DNA of 64,000 nucleotides, from NCBI GenBank assembly GCA_020161835.1, contig JAIUNL010000014.1:62001-126000 (forward strand), in the 5' to 3' direction. Position numbers and translations under genes: made by a program. Of the stretch, positions 18,204 through 25,441 are shown piece after piece; position 1 is the first letter of the stretch, and every line of letters starts with the position of its first letter. This DNA is from Bacteroidota bacterium. GTDB lineage: Bacteria > Bacteroidota > JABWAT01. The notes under the pieces were generated by a model. The model saw nothing but the letters and a program-made list of their open reading frames with translations, did no database searches and was not told the DNA's origin.

Positions 18204-19878
18204 TTGATAATAGTATTTCTTCTGGATCAATTAAATAGTTAAAGTGATCAGAGTATTTTTCAATAATAAATTTCACATCAAAGTTGTATGATTTGAGAAG
18301 AGAAACAAATTTATCAATAAGTTCTTTATCAATTCTCAAATCATTTTCGCCAATGACAATAATCCATTTCATGTTTTTGTTTTTTGATTTAATAATGTTG
18401 ATATAACCTTCAATGTTATTGAGATCTCGATTTTCAAAAAGTGGGCCAGCAATCAAAACAGATTTTGGTGTAATATTTGAGTAGGATAATATCTTTAATA
18501 TTGATTGAAAGCCTTTACTGTAGGTGATCAATGAATAATTTGAACCTGCAAGGTTTTCCTTATTTAATATATTCTCAATTTCGCTTTCACCTGAAGGTCC
18601 CATAAAATTTTTATTTCCACGGCCATTTGACATAATGATCCCAGTATTGTAATTATGGGCCAATGAAAACCTTCTAGCTAAAATGTCATTACTCTTTCCT
18701 TCATATGAGTTAAGAAAATCAGAATCGGTTTCATAAAAACCGTGAATACAAAAAATTACCTTTCCAGATCCCATATTATAATAGCGATAGAATTGATAGG
18801 AGCTATCAATTGGGTCAACAAAACTAGTTGTGATTGGAAATGGGTTCCGTTTATTATTTATTTCCTGATACTTACTTATAAAAAGCATAGCATTATAAAA
18901 GGATGAATAATAATTACTTTTGTAACCTTTTAATAGATTGAAAAAAGCTGTGTCATTACTTGAATTGTAATTTGATAAGTATGTTTTGATACTGTCTAAT
19001 TTTATTGGACTAAGTACTGGATACGATAAGGAAAAGAAATTTGTAGAGTTATCTAATACATCAATCTGGAGTATTATACCCTGATTATTATATCGAATCT
19101 GTTTTAAATAACGAGTTGTAACCAACGTGTCTAATAGTACGGAGTCAGAAGAATCAAATAACCTAAGACGAATACCAAAGTCAAATAAAGTAGCATTTTG
19201 TGGCAAATTGAAATGTAAGAAATTATCTGTAATTATATATTCGCTTAATGGATCTGTCATGTATTTGTGAAAATTAAATTTTATAAAATACTTTAAATAT
19301 TCTGTCTTAGATGAAGGAAAATATTTACGGTAGAGGCTCCAAGCGCCATCTCCTTGATCAACCTTCATTGAAATTATATTATAACCTTTATTTAGGTGGA
19401 TTCTTATGATGTCATTTTTTAATTTTAATGCTCGACCAATGTGGTTTTTAAAAATTAAATTTGAGTTATTGAAAACTTTAATTCCATCGTCAGATCCAAG
19501 TGCTAAAAATATATCTTGTTCAGTGCTGGAGTAGAGTACATCGGTTATGTATTTATAAGAATTTGATTTATTTGAATTGAAAATAAAGATGCTATCCCTG
19601 GTATTCTCGATATGCAAAAGATTATTTCTGTAAAAGGCAGAATTTAAAAAATTATCTTTATTATTGGGAAGAATAATATTATTATAAAATGAGTCCTCAT
19701 CCCTTAGAAAACCTACACAACTACTATCATGATTGTAATCAATTTTATTTGGATTTAATTGGAAAACCTCAGATGAGAAAGTTAGAATTGGATCTATGCT
19801 TGTTTCTAAAATTTTATCAGAATTACAACTAAAAAAAAATGGAAAGATGGCTAGGGAAAAAAATGTAAAATTACTCAT
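18187..19878 (-). CDS. Lipoprotein with C-terminal alpha/beta-hydrolase domain
   Basis: A 563-residue lipoprotein (lipobox PFFFSC at about residues 13-18). The N-terminal 330 residues are strand-rich and unrecognised. From about residue 375 an alpha/beta-hydrolase fold appears: VIFCIHGFYET (oxyanion-hole HG), a nucleophile elbow SLITYSKGFQ, which reads Y-S-K-G rather than the usual G-x-S-x-G, IIVIGENDLRI with the acid, and EKYSDHFNYL with the His. The ATG at 19878 directly follows a hairpin and U-run. The earlier ATG at 19914 lies in front of that hairpin and would put a charged stretch before the signal peptide. It may be an esterase acting on envelope glycans; this is inferred from the neighbouring ligase-like gene. 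Confidence 0.75.
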   Translation of the reverse strand: MSNFTFFSLAIFPFFFSCNSDKILETSIDPILTFSSEVFQLNPNKIDYNHDSSCVGFLRDEDSFYNNIILPNNKDNFLNSAFYRNNLLHIENTRDSIFIFNSNKSNSYKYITDVLYSSTEQDIFLALGSDDGIKVFNNSNLIFKNHIGRALKLKNDIIRIHLNKGYNIISMKVDQGDGAWSLYRKYFPSSKTEYLKYFIKFNFHKYMTDPLSEYIITDNFLHFNLPQNATLFDFGIRLRLFDSSDSVLLDTLVTTRYLKQIRYNNQGIILQIDVLDNSTNFFSLSYPVLSPIKLDSIKTYLSNYNSSNDTAFFNLLKGYKSNYYSSFYNAMLFISKYQEINNKRNPFPITTSFVDPIDSSYQFYRYYNMGSGKVIFCIHGFYETDSDFLNSYEGKSNDILARRFSLAHNYNTGIIMSNGRGNKNFMGPSGESEIENILNKENLAGSNYSLITYSKGFQSILKILSYSNITPKSVLIAGPLFENRDLNNIEGYINIIKSKNKNMKWIIVIGENDLRIDKELIDKFVSLLKSYNFDVKFIIEKYSDHFNYLIDPEEILLSNELNN

Positions 19879-19879
19879 A

Positions 19880-19909
19880 AAAAATAGGGATACCAACTTA
19901 AGGTATCCC
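19880..19909 (-). terminator. Intergenic hairpin with U-run inside the operon
   Basis: On the minus strand GGGATACC, loop TTAAGTT, GGTATCCC, then TATTTTTT. This is a textbook intrinsic terminator shape, placed 15 bases after the stop of the first operon gene and ending at the ATG of the second. It probably lets only part of the transcripts through, making the first lipoprotein more abundant than the rest. Confidence 0.8.
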
Positions 19910-19923
19910 TCCATATAAAAAGA

Positions 19924-21240
19924 TTATTGAAGCCTTAATGATTTAAACTTTATCGCTGGATTTCCTCTATCATAAACAATATTTGGATAATCCGTTGTTC
20001 TAAAATACAACCATGTCCCATCACCACCAGGTATTGGATCATCTTCATTCGAGGCTAAAAGAATATTCCACGCTAATTTTTCAACGAGATTGTCTCTTTT
20101 GTCAATTACGTCGGTGATAAGTTGTCTCGTTTTTTCATTATCCCAGAATGCGCCATCAGCTTCCCAATAACTGAACAGTAATGCATAAGAGTAATATTCA
20201 GGCCAGCCATTAAGTGTGTAATTATTATCGGCCCAGTTTGTTTTCATTGAACCAAAATAATCATATTCATAAGGTGTTTCATCTCGTATAGTTTGGGATG
20301 GGGTTCTGTTTGTCCCAAGACTACCATCTGGATTTTGGGAAACAAAACAATAGCTAATAATTATCTCTGGGGTTCCTTTTGTCCAACGCGGTTCATAATC
20401 ATCAATATCGTCAAATTGAATTCCTTCAATATAAACAACATCGCCAACTGCAAAAGTATTTACCCTCTGCCAGGTTTTTGTTGGGGTTCCATCCTCAGAC
20501 GCTTGTGCTTTGGCAAGTCTGGCTTCAATAGCAATTTGTGGCTCAAGATCATTTACTGTTCTGTTCTTCCAATTCGTAGTAAAATCCGAATTTTTAAAAT
20601 TCAATGGATTAATTCCGGTAGAAGAGAAATCGCGCTTTTCATTGTTGTACTTTACCATTAAATTTTTGTCGACCCTCTCATTATTGTTAATAATGATATA
20701 TGGAATATATTGTGCATTTTTTTTATTTATTGTGACAACAGTACCATTTTTGTCGAACCCTTCAATTTGCTTCACTTCTTTATCATCAACACCCAATGGG
20801 TACCAAGCAACAATGAGGCCGCCAAATTTTTCAATCATTTGGTCAGTCCATAATGTAGCATAAGGCATTTGCAATTGAAGTTTGGGATTTAAAAGTGTGA
20901 GCTCTGATAACAATTCTTTCTTGTTTTCCTGATCAGAGTTAGTTTTTAAAAGGCTTTTATTTGGCTGACAGTTATTAATTGCAATTTTTGATTCTGGGCT
21001 AAAATGAACCAAAAGCATGTTATAATCCCCATCAAACCGAAGGGCAATTTTTGAATATACCTCTTTTCTTAATTCTTCATTGCTATTTATTTCGGATGCT
21101 AAAGTTTTTGCTAAATTTTGAACCTGTTTTTGTTCATTAGTAGTGATTTGACTTTTTGAATCATCATTTAATGCAACTTCATCTGAACATGAGAATAGAA
21201 TGAAGCTTAGTGATGAAAAAACTAATAAGTTTTTTAACAT
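19924..21240 (-). CDS. Lipoprotein of unknown function, first gene of the envelope operon
   Basis: About 438 residues, with lipobox SFILFSC at about 12-18. The first 90 residues after the lipid anchor are charged and helical, then comes a segment with W and Y motifs (ATLWTDQMIEKFGGLIVAWYPLG, RVNTFAVGDVVYIEGIQF), then a C-terminal region (EADGAFWDNEKTRQLITDVIDKRDNL). I do not recognise the family and propose no function. The start at 21240 has AAGGAA about eight bases upstream; the ATG at 21246 would be only two or three bases from it. It is followed by an intrinsic-terminator-like hairpin. The AT content is high, like the rest of the upstream half of the operon. Confidence 0.75.
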   Translation of the reverse strand: MLKNLLVFSSLSFILFSCSDEVALNDDSKSQITTNEQKQVQNLAKTLASEINSNEELRKEVYSKIALRFDGDYNMLLVHFSPESKIAINNCQPNKSLLKTNSDQENKKELLSELTLLNPKLQLQMPYATLWTDQMIEKFGGLIVAWYPLGVDDKEVKQIEGFDKNGTVVTINKKNAQYIPYIIINNNERVDKNLMVKYNNEKRDFSSTGINPLNFKNSDFTTNWKNRTVNDLEPQIAIEARLAKAQASEDGTPTKTWQRVNTFAVGDVVYIEGIQFDDIDDYEPRWTKGTPEIIISYCFVSQNPDGSLGTNRTPSQTIRDETPYEYDYFGSMKTNWADNNYTLNGWPEYYSYALLFSYWEADGAFWDNEKTRQLITDVIDKRDNLVEKLAWNILLASNEDDPIPGGDGTWLYFRTTDYPNIVYDRGNPAIKFKSLRLQ

Positions 21241-21572
21241 ATACATTTCCTTTTGTTATTTATTATTTAATTAAATAGGCTGACAATCATATGATATATA
21301 ATATAGTTATTTCCCTCCAATGTATTAATGTAAGGTTTTAGGTAAAAAATGAATGTAATTTCAGGACCAAACGAGTGGTATGTAGTTTTATATAAGCGTT
21401 AAATATAAACATAACATGATTAGTTATGGTAAAATATACACATATATTAAACTATGGCAATAATAGGGATGATGATTTGGAAAAGCAAGTAATGGTAAGA
21501 AAAAAAGATTAGATAAAAGAAGGAAAAATAACTAATATTAAAAAAAATATTAACTGTATATAAAGGAACCCC
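21241..21572. other. AT-rich junction between the envelope operon and uup
   Basis: About 330 bases, very AT-rich, with no open frame of note. It must hold the operon promoter, but no TTG-N20-TAnnTTTG match is seen. It also carries no hairpin terminator for uup, unlike the remnant copy at 13347-13372. If the operon was inserted at the end of uup, this is the inner edge of the insertion. Confidence 0.6.
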
Positions 21573-23462
21573 TTATCCCTCAGCAATCTCAGTCAGTTCC
21601 AGCCATCTCATCATAGCCGTTTCAAGTGAAGAAGTCAGTTCACCGATTCGCTTTGAGGCATCCATGAGTTTCTGATAATCTGCACCATGATTGTTCAGAA
21701 GGGAAGTAAGATCAGCTTTTTCCTGCTCCATTTTCTCAATGTCTTTACCGATCTGTTCCAGTTCCCGTTGTTCTTTGTAAGACAGTTTCCGCTTGTTCTC
21801 GATTTTTGGTTTGGAAATGGGGGCAGGCTTAAGTTCAATTTTTCGGTTTGAAGCCTCTGTCTTTTCAGCCTGAACTGCATTTTCTTTTCTTTCGAGATAA
21901 GCAGAATAATTTCCCGGATATTGTTTGATAATCCCGCCCTCTTCAAAGGCATAAATAAAACTGACGGTCCGGTCAAGAAAAGACCGGTCGTGGGAAACCA
22001 CAATCAGACATCCGCCAAAATTATCGAGATAAGATTCAAGTGCTGAAAGTGTATCCAGATCAAAGTCATTAGTGGGCTCATCAAGTAAAAGCACATTCGG
22101 ATTGTGCATCAGGATTCTGAGCAGGGAAAGGCGTCGGCGTTCTCCGCCCGACAGGGTTTTTACCTTCGAATAATGCTGATTCGGTGAAAAAAGAAACTGA
22201 TCGAGCAAATCCTTCGGTGTGAGATACCGTTCACGTCCGATTCCCACATCGATAAATTCAGCGATTTCTTTGAGAGATCCAATAACCGATTGTTCCTCTG
22301 ATAAATCGTTAATTTCCTGGCGGAAGTATCCGATTTTTACTGTTGAACCAATTTTGAGTGTTCCGGTATCGGGTTCAATCTGTCCGCCTAAAACCCGAAG
22401 AAAGGTTGTTTTCCCACTTCCGTTCGGACCAATAATACCGAACCGGTCACCCGGAGCAGTGGTAATGGTGAAATTTTTAAAAAGTTCTTTTCCGCCAAGT
22501 GATTTGCTGATGTTGACGGCATCAATAACCCGGGCACCCAGAAAGGCATTTCCCAGTTCAATCTTGATGTTCTTTTCTTCCTGTGGCTTTGGTGCCGATT
22601 GCATATCAGAAATCCAGTCAATCCGGCTTTTCTGTTTGGTACGGCGGGCACGGGCACCTCTGGCAAGCCAGGCCAGTTCAGTTCTTAATTTATTTCTGAG
22701 GTGATCTTCTGCCGATTGTTCAGCTTCTGCAACAGCCGTTTTTCTTTCGAGAAACTGTTCATAATTTCCCGGGTAATGAATGATTTTCTGGCGGTCGAGT
22801 TCCAGAATCTTATTTGTTACGGCATCCAGAAAATACCGGTCGTGAGTGATGAGTAAAAGTGCTCTGGGAGATTGCTGGAGATAATCCTGCAGCCATTGAA
22901 CCGAATCAGCGTCGAGGTGATTGGTTGGTTCATCGAGAATCAGCAAATCGGGATCTGAAAGAAGCACTTTTGCGAGGGCTACTCGTTTCCGTTGGCCGCC
23001 AGAAAGAGTTGTGACATCTGCATCCAGCTGATCCATTCCCAATTTGTGGAGCATTTTGGTTGCTTCAGTTTCAAGATTCCAGCCGTTCAGGTGATCAATA
23101 TCATGCAGCAGGGATTCCAGCCGTTTCTGATCGGGAGAATGGGTTTCTATCAGTTGATGATATTCCATCAACTGGGAAAAAACTTCAGGTCTGGCTTTTA
23201 AAACTGTGGTCAGAACCGATTCTTTTTCTTTGAATTCGGGTAACTGAGGCAAATATTCAAATCTGACAGTTTTATTCCAGGCCACCGATCCCAGATCGGG
23301 TTCTTCATCACCTGCAAGAATTCTGAGTAAAGTGGTTTTACCGGCACCGTTCCGGCCAATGATTCCGATCCGTTCACCATCCTCCATACCGAAAGAAATA
23401 TTCTCAAACAAAAGTCTGAGGTGGTAAGATTTAGAAAGCTGGTAAGTGGTAAAGAGGGTCAT
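21573..23462 (-). CDS. uup: ABC-F ATPase, Uup type
   Basis: Soluble protein of 629 residues with two ABC ATPase domains in tandem and no membrane domain. Domain 1: Walker A GRNGAGKT at 36-43, signature LSGGQRKR, Walker B LLILDEPTNHLD. Domain 2: Walker A GPNGSGKT, LSGGERRR, LLLDEPTNDFDLDTL. Then a C-terminal coiled coil (KLSYKEQRELEQIGKDIEKME onwards). The DFDLDTL phrase and the coiled coil are those of Uup, an ABC-F protein that binds ribosomes and branched DNA. The start at 23462 gives the standard N-terminus; the open frame runs on to 23510 into the adjoining repeat. No terminator follows. The last 31 codons are duplicated in decayed form at 13370-13461. Confidence 0.93.
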   Translation of the reverse strand: MTLFTTYQLSKSYHLRLLFENISFGMEDGERIGIIGRNGAGKTTLLRILAGDEEPDLGSVAWNKTVRFEYLPQLPEFKEKESVLTTVLKARPEVFSQLMEYHQLIETHSPDQKRLESLLHDIDHLNGWNLETEATKMLHKLGMDQLDADVTTLSGGQRKRVALAKVLLSDPDLLILDEPTNHLDADSVQWLQDYLQQSPRALLLITHDRYFLDAVTNKILELDRQKIIHYPGNYEQFLERKTAVAEAEQSAEDHLRNKLRTELAWLARGARARRTKQKSRIDWISDMQSAPKPQEEKNIKIELGNAFLGARVIDAVNISKSLGGKELFKNFTITTAPGDRFGIIGPNGSGKTTFLRVLGGQIEPDTGTLKIGSTVKIGYFRQEINDLSEEQSVIGSLKEIAEFIDVGIGRERYLTPKDLLDQFLFSPNQHYSKVKTLSGGERRRLSLLRILMHNPNVLLLDEPTNDFDLDTLSALESYLDNFGGCLIVVSHDRSFLDRTVSFIYAFEEGGIIKQYPGNYSAYLERKENAVQAEKTEASNRKIELKPAPISKPKIENKRKLSYKEQRELEQIGKDIEKMEQEKADLTSLLNNHGADYQKLMDASKRIGELTSSLETAMMRWLELTEIAEG

Positions 23463-23495
23463 TTTTGCTTTTATTATGGACGGTGAAAAACGAGT

Positions 23496-23707
23496 TGGGC
23501 TAAAGCCCATATTTGTTTGAGTTGATTTTGTCCGTCAGCTAAAGCAGACGGCAATGAAATTATAAAAGATCCGTTTCGAAGAGATTCTTAATAGTTTGGG
23601 TAATTGCTGTTTTTTAGATTAAGTAAGATCCAATTCCTCAGTATTTATTGCCGTCTGCTTTAGCTGACGGAAAATGAAAACCAAAAAAAATACTGGGCTT
23701 TAGCCCA
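23496..23707. repeat. REP-doublet repeat, copy 1 (downstream of the transposase gene)
   Basis: A 212-base unit bounded by TGGGCTAAAGCCCA (23496-23509) and TGGGCTTTAGCCCA (23694-23707). Inside it are the hairpins CCGTCAGCTAAAGCAGACGG (23532-23551) and its reverse complement (23651-23670). More than 90 percent of its bases match copy 2 at 24171-24380 by eye. The transposase stop codon lies inside the last palindrome. Confidence 0.9.
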
Positions 23708-24158
23708 AATCTGATTTATTTCCAAACTCAGAGGAAATCAGCCAATTGTACTTTTTATTGAACTCTTCAATTTCCATTGAAAATGATTTTTTCTTATGGT
23801 GATCTTCCTGATTCCTGATATAATTCTGAACTGATTCTATTTGTGATTCACTAATGGAAACTGCAAAATAATCATCTTGCCAGGCAAATTTACCGGCAAT
23901 AATTTTTTCTTTATTTATCCAAAATGCAGATTCACCCTTTATTAACTGAGCAACTTGCGAAATAGTTTGATTTTTATTTAATGATATCAAACAGTGAATA
24001 TGTTCAAGGTGCCCATTTAGATCTGTAAGAAAAATTCCCTTTTCCCGGCAATTAAGTTGTATGTGGTTATAAATTAGTGGTCGGATTTCTTTTGAAAAGA
24101 ATGGGGACCGGTCCTTTGTTGAAAAAACAAGATGAACCCAAATCCGGACAAAAGACAT
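23700..24158 (-). CDS. REP-associated tyrosine (Y1/IS200-like) transposase
   Basis: Single-strand DNA transposase of 152 residues, the usual length for the IS200/RAYT superfamily. It starts with the family phrase FVRIWVHLVFSTKDR. The HUH metal-binding motif is HLEHIHCLISL (about residues 46-56). The catalytic Tyr is likely in SVQNYIRNQEDHH (about residue 121), followed by the histidine-rich segment typical of the group. It would nick and rejoin single-stranded REP hairpins. The gene is intact, and its stop overlaps the terminal palindrome of the flanking repeat. Confidence 0.93.
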   Translation of the reverse strand: MSFVRIWVHLVFSTKDRSPFFSKEIRPLIYNHIQLNCREKGIFLTDLNGHLEHIHCLISLNKNQTISQVAQLIKGESAFWINKEKIIAGKFAWQDDYFAVSISESQIESVQNYIRNQEDHHKKKSFSMEIEEFNKKYNWLISSEFGNKSDLG

Positions 24159-24170
24159 AAAATACCCTTT

Positions 24171-24380
24171 TGGGCTAAAGCCCAGAATTGTTTGAGTTGA
24201 TTTTGTCCGTCAGCTAAAGCAGACGGCAATGAAATTATAAAAGATCTGTTTCAAAAAGATTCTTAATAGTTTGGGCAATTGCTGTTTTTTAGATTAAATA
24301 AGATCCAATTCCTCGGTTTTTATTTCCGTCTGCTTTAGCTGACGGAAAATGAAATCCGAAAAAAAGTGGGCTTTAGCCCA
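24171..24380. repeat. REP-doublet repeat, copy 2 (upstream of the transposase gene)
   Basis: A 210-base unit with the same plan as copy 1: TGGGCTAAAGCCCA at 24171-24184, inner hairpins at 24207-24226 and 24326-24345, and TGGGCTTTAGCCCA at 24367-24380. Few differences from copy 1 are visible, mostly single-base. Confidence 0.9.
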
Positions 24381-24390
24381 AATGTATGTC

Positions 24391-24425
24391 ATTCAACATT
24401 CAAAATTTAAAATTCAAACTTCAAA
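24391..24425. repeat. Heptamer tandem repeat, ATTCAAA type
   Basis: Five 7-base units (ATTCAAC, ATTCAAA, ATTTAAA, ATTCAAA, CTTCAAA). They run over the stop codon of trhO, so the last residues of that protein come from the repeat. Confidence 0.85.
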
Positions 24426-25314
24426 AAGTGGATTCCTGCTTCCATCTGGCCATCGGATGTTTGGCACAGTCATCTGAACAGGCGCCATTATGTTCCGGTT
24501 CACAGGACTCACAAACAATTATCTGTTTGTTGCAGGCAGCATTGGTGCAGTTAATGTACCGGTCTGAAGGTTTTTCACAATACCGGCATGTTGAGATGAC
24601 GATATCTTCAAACTGATTCACCGGTACTGAAATCCGTCCGTCAAAAACGTAACATTTTCCTTCCCAGTTTTTACCGCCGGTTTTTTGTCCGTAGGTAATG
24701 ATACCGCCGTGAAGCTGATACACGTGTTTGAATCCGGCCTGAAGCAAAACTCCGGTTGCTTTTTCACAGCGGATTCCACCGGTGCAATAAGCCAGAATTT
24801 TTTTATCCTTCAAATTTTCAATGGATTTTACATAGTCAGGAAAGTCCCTGAAATTGTCAATATCGGGAGTAATGGCATTTTTAAACCGGCCGATTTCTGA
24901 TTCATAATTATTCCGGGTATCAAGAATCACCACATCGGGGTCATTTTCCATCATCTCAAGAAATTCCTGAGGTTCGAGATAGGTGCCGGTAAGTTCGTTC
25001 GGATTCAGATCAGGTGCACCAAGATGAACAATTTCATCTTTCGCCCGGCAATGCATTTTTTTGAAGGGCTGGCGATCCCAATACTCTGTTTTAAATTCAA
25101 TTCCGGCAAATCGGGAATCGGCGGTAAGATGAGCTTTGTAGGTTTCAGTTTGTTCGGCAGATCCGGCAACGGTTCCGTTAATGCCTTCACCCGCAACAAT
25201 GATTCTGCCGGTCAGGCCAAGGGTTTTGCAAAATTCAAGGTGATCTTTTGCGAATTCCTGGGGGTTTTCAATGGTTGTATATTTATAATAAAGGAGAATG
25301 ACAATCTGATCCAT
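24421..25314 (-). CDS. trhO: tRNA uridine-34 hydroxylase, rhodanese-domain family
   Basis: Cytoplasmic tRNA-modifying enzyme of the YceA/UPF0176 family. E. coli TrhO makes 5-hydroxyuridine at the wobble position using oxygen. The 297-residue protein has the N-terminal ferredoxin-like domain (IVAGEGINGTVAGS near 40-53), a rhodanese domain with active-site loop CTGGIRCEKA (first Cys about residue 177), LHGGIITYGQ, and a C-terminal cysteine-rich tail (CRYCEKPSDRYINCTNAACNKQI) that probably binds metal. The ATG at 25314 is preferred to the GTG at 25320. A perfect -7 box TATCTTTG is read at 25350-25343; the -33 triplet at N20 is TTT. It is divergent from the CotH gene at 25442. Confidence 0.93.
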   Translation of the reverse strand: MDQIVILLYYKYTTIENPQEFAKDHLEFCKTLGLTGRIIVAGEGINGTVAGSAEQTETYKAHLTADSRFAGIEFKTEYWDRQPFKKMHCRAKDEIVHLGAPDLNPNELTGTYLEPQEFLEMMENDPDVVILDTRNNYESEIGRFKNAITPDIDNFRDFPDYVKSIENLKDKKILAYCTGGIRCEKATGVLLQAGFKHVYQLHGGIITYGQKTGGKNWEGKCYVFDGRISVPVNQFEDIVISTCRYCEKPSDRYINCTNAACNKQIIVCESCEPEHNGACSDDCAKHPMARWKQESTF

Positions 25315-25388
25315 CTGCACTATTTCTTTTCTGGTTGGGGTGCAAAGATAAAAAATTCCCCGTCAAGGTGAAATTGTGTCCGGTTTTA

Positions 25389-25419
25389 TTGTTTAAAATT
25401 TCTGATTTTGCCATGTTTA
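25389..25419 (+). promoter_or_regulatory. Predicted promoter (TTG-N20-CATGTTTA)
   Basis: TTG 25389-25391 and CATGTTTA 25412-25419 with exactly 20 bases between. Two mismatches to the -7 box, but the spacing is right. It lies 23 bases before the CotH gene. Confidence 0.4.
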
Positions 25420-25441
25420 CAGTTCCAAATGTGGGTTTTCT

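Larger units (their letters stand above)
23496..24380. mobile_element. REP-associated transposase unit
   Basis: A single Y1-type transposase gene flanked on both sides by near-identical REP-doublet repeats in direct orientation. Only one transposase is present and no other cargo. The layout is that of a RAYT locus, in which a domesticated or semi-mobile Y1 transposase spreads REP hairpins rather than itself. A solo REP pair at 2072-2166 shows such spread within this window. Confidence 0.85.

Noticed and set aside
13466..21572. An integrase or transposase within the bracketed envelope region
   Set aside because: All five genes have envelope-type features and none has recombinase motifs. The island idea rests only on the uup remnant and base composition.
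23496..24380. REP repeats as a CRISPR or as long terminal repeats of an insertion sequence
   Set aside because: There are only two large copies, each built of inverted palindromes, and a Y1 transposase sits between them. The RAYT reading explains all of this.
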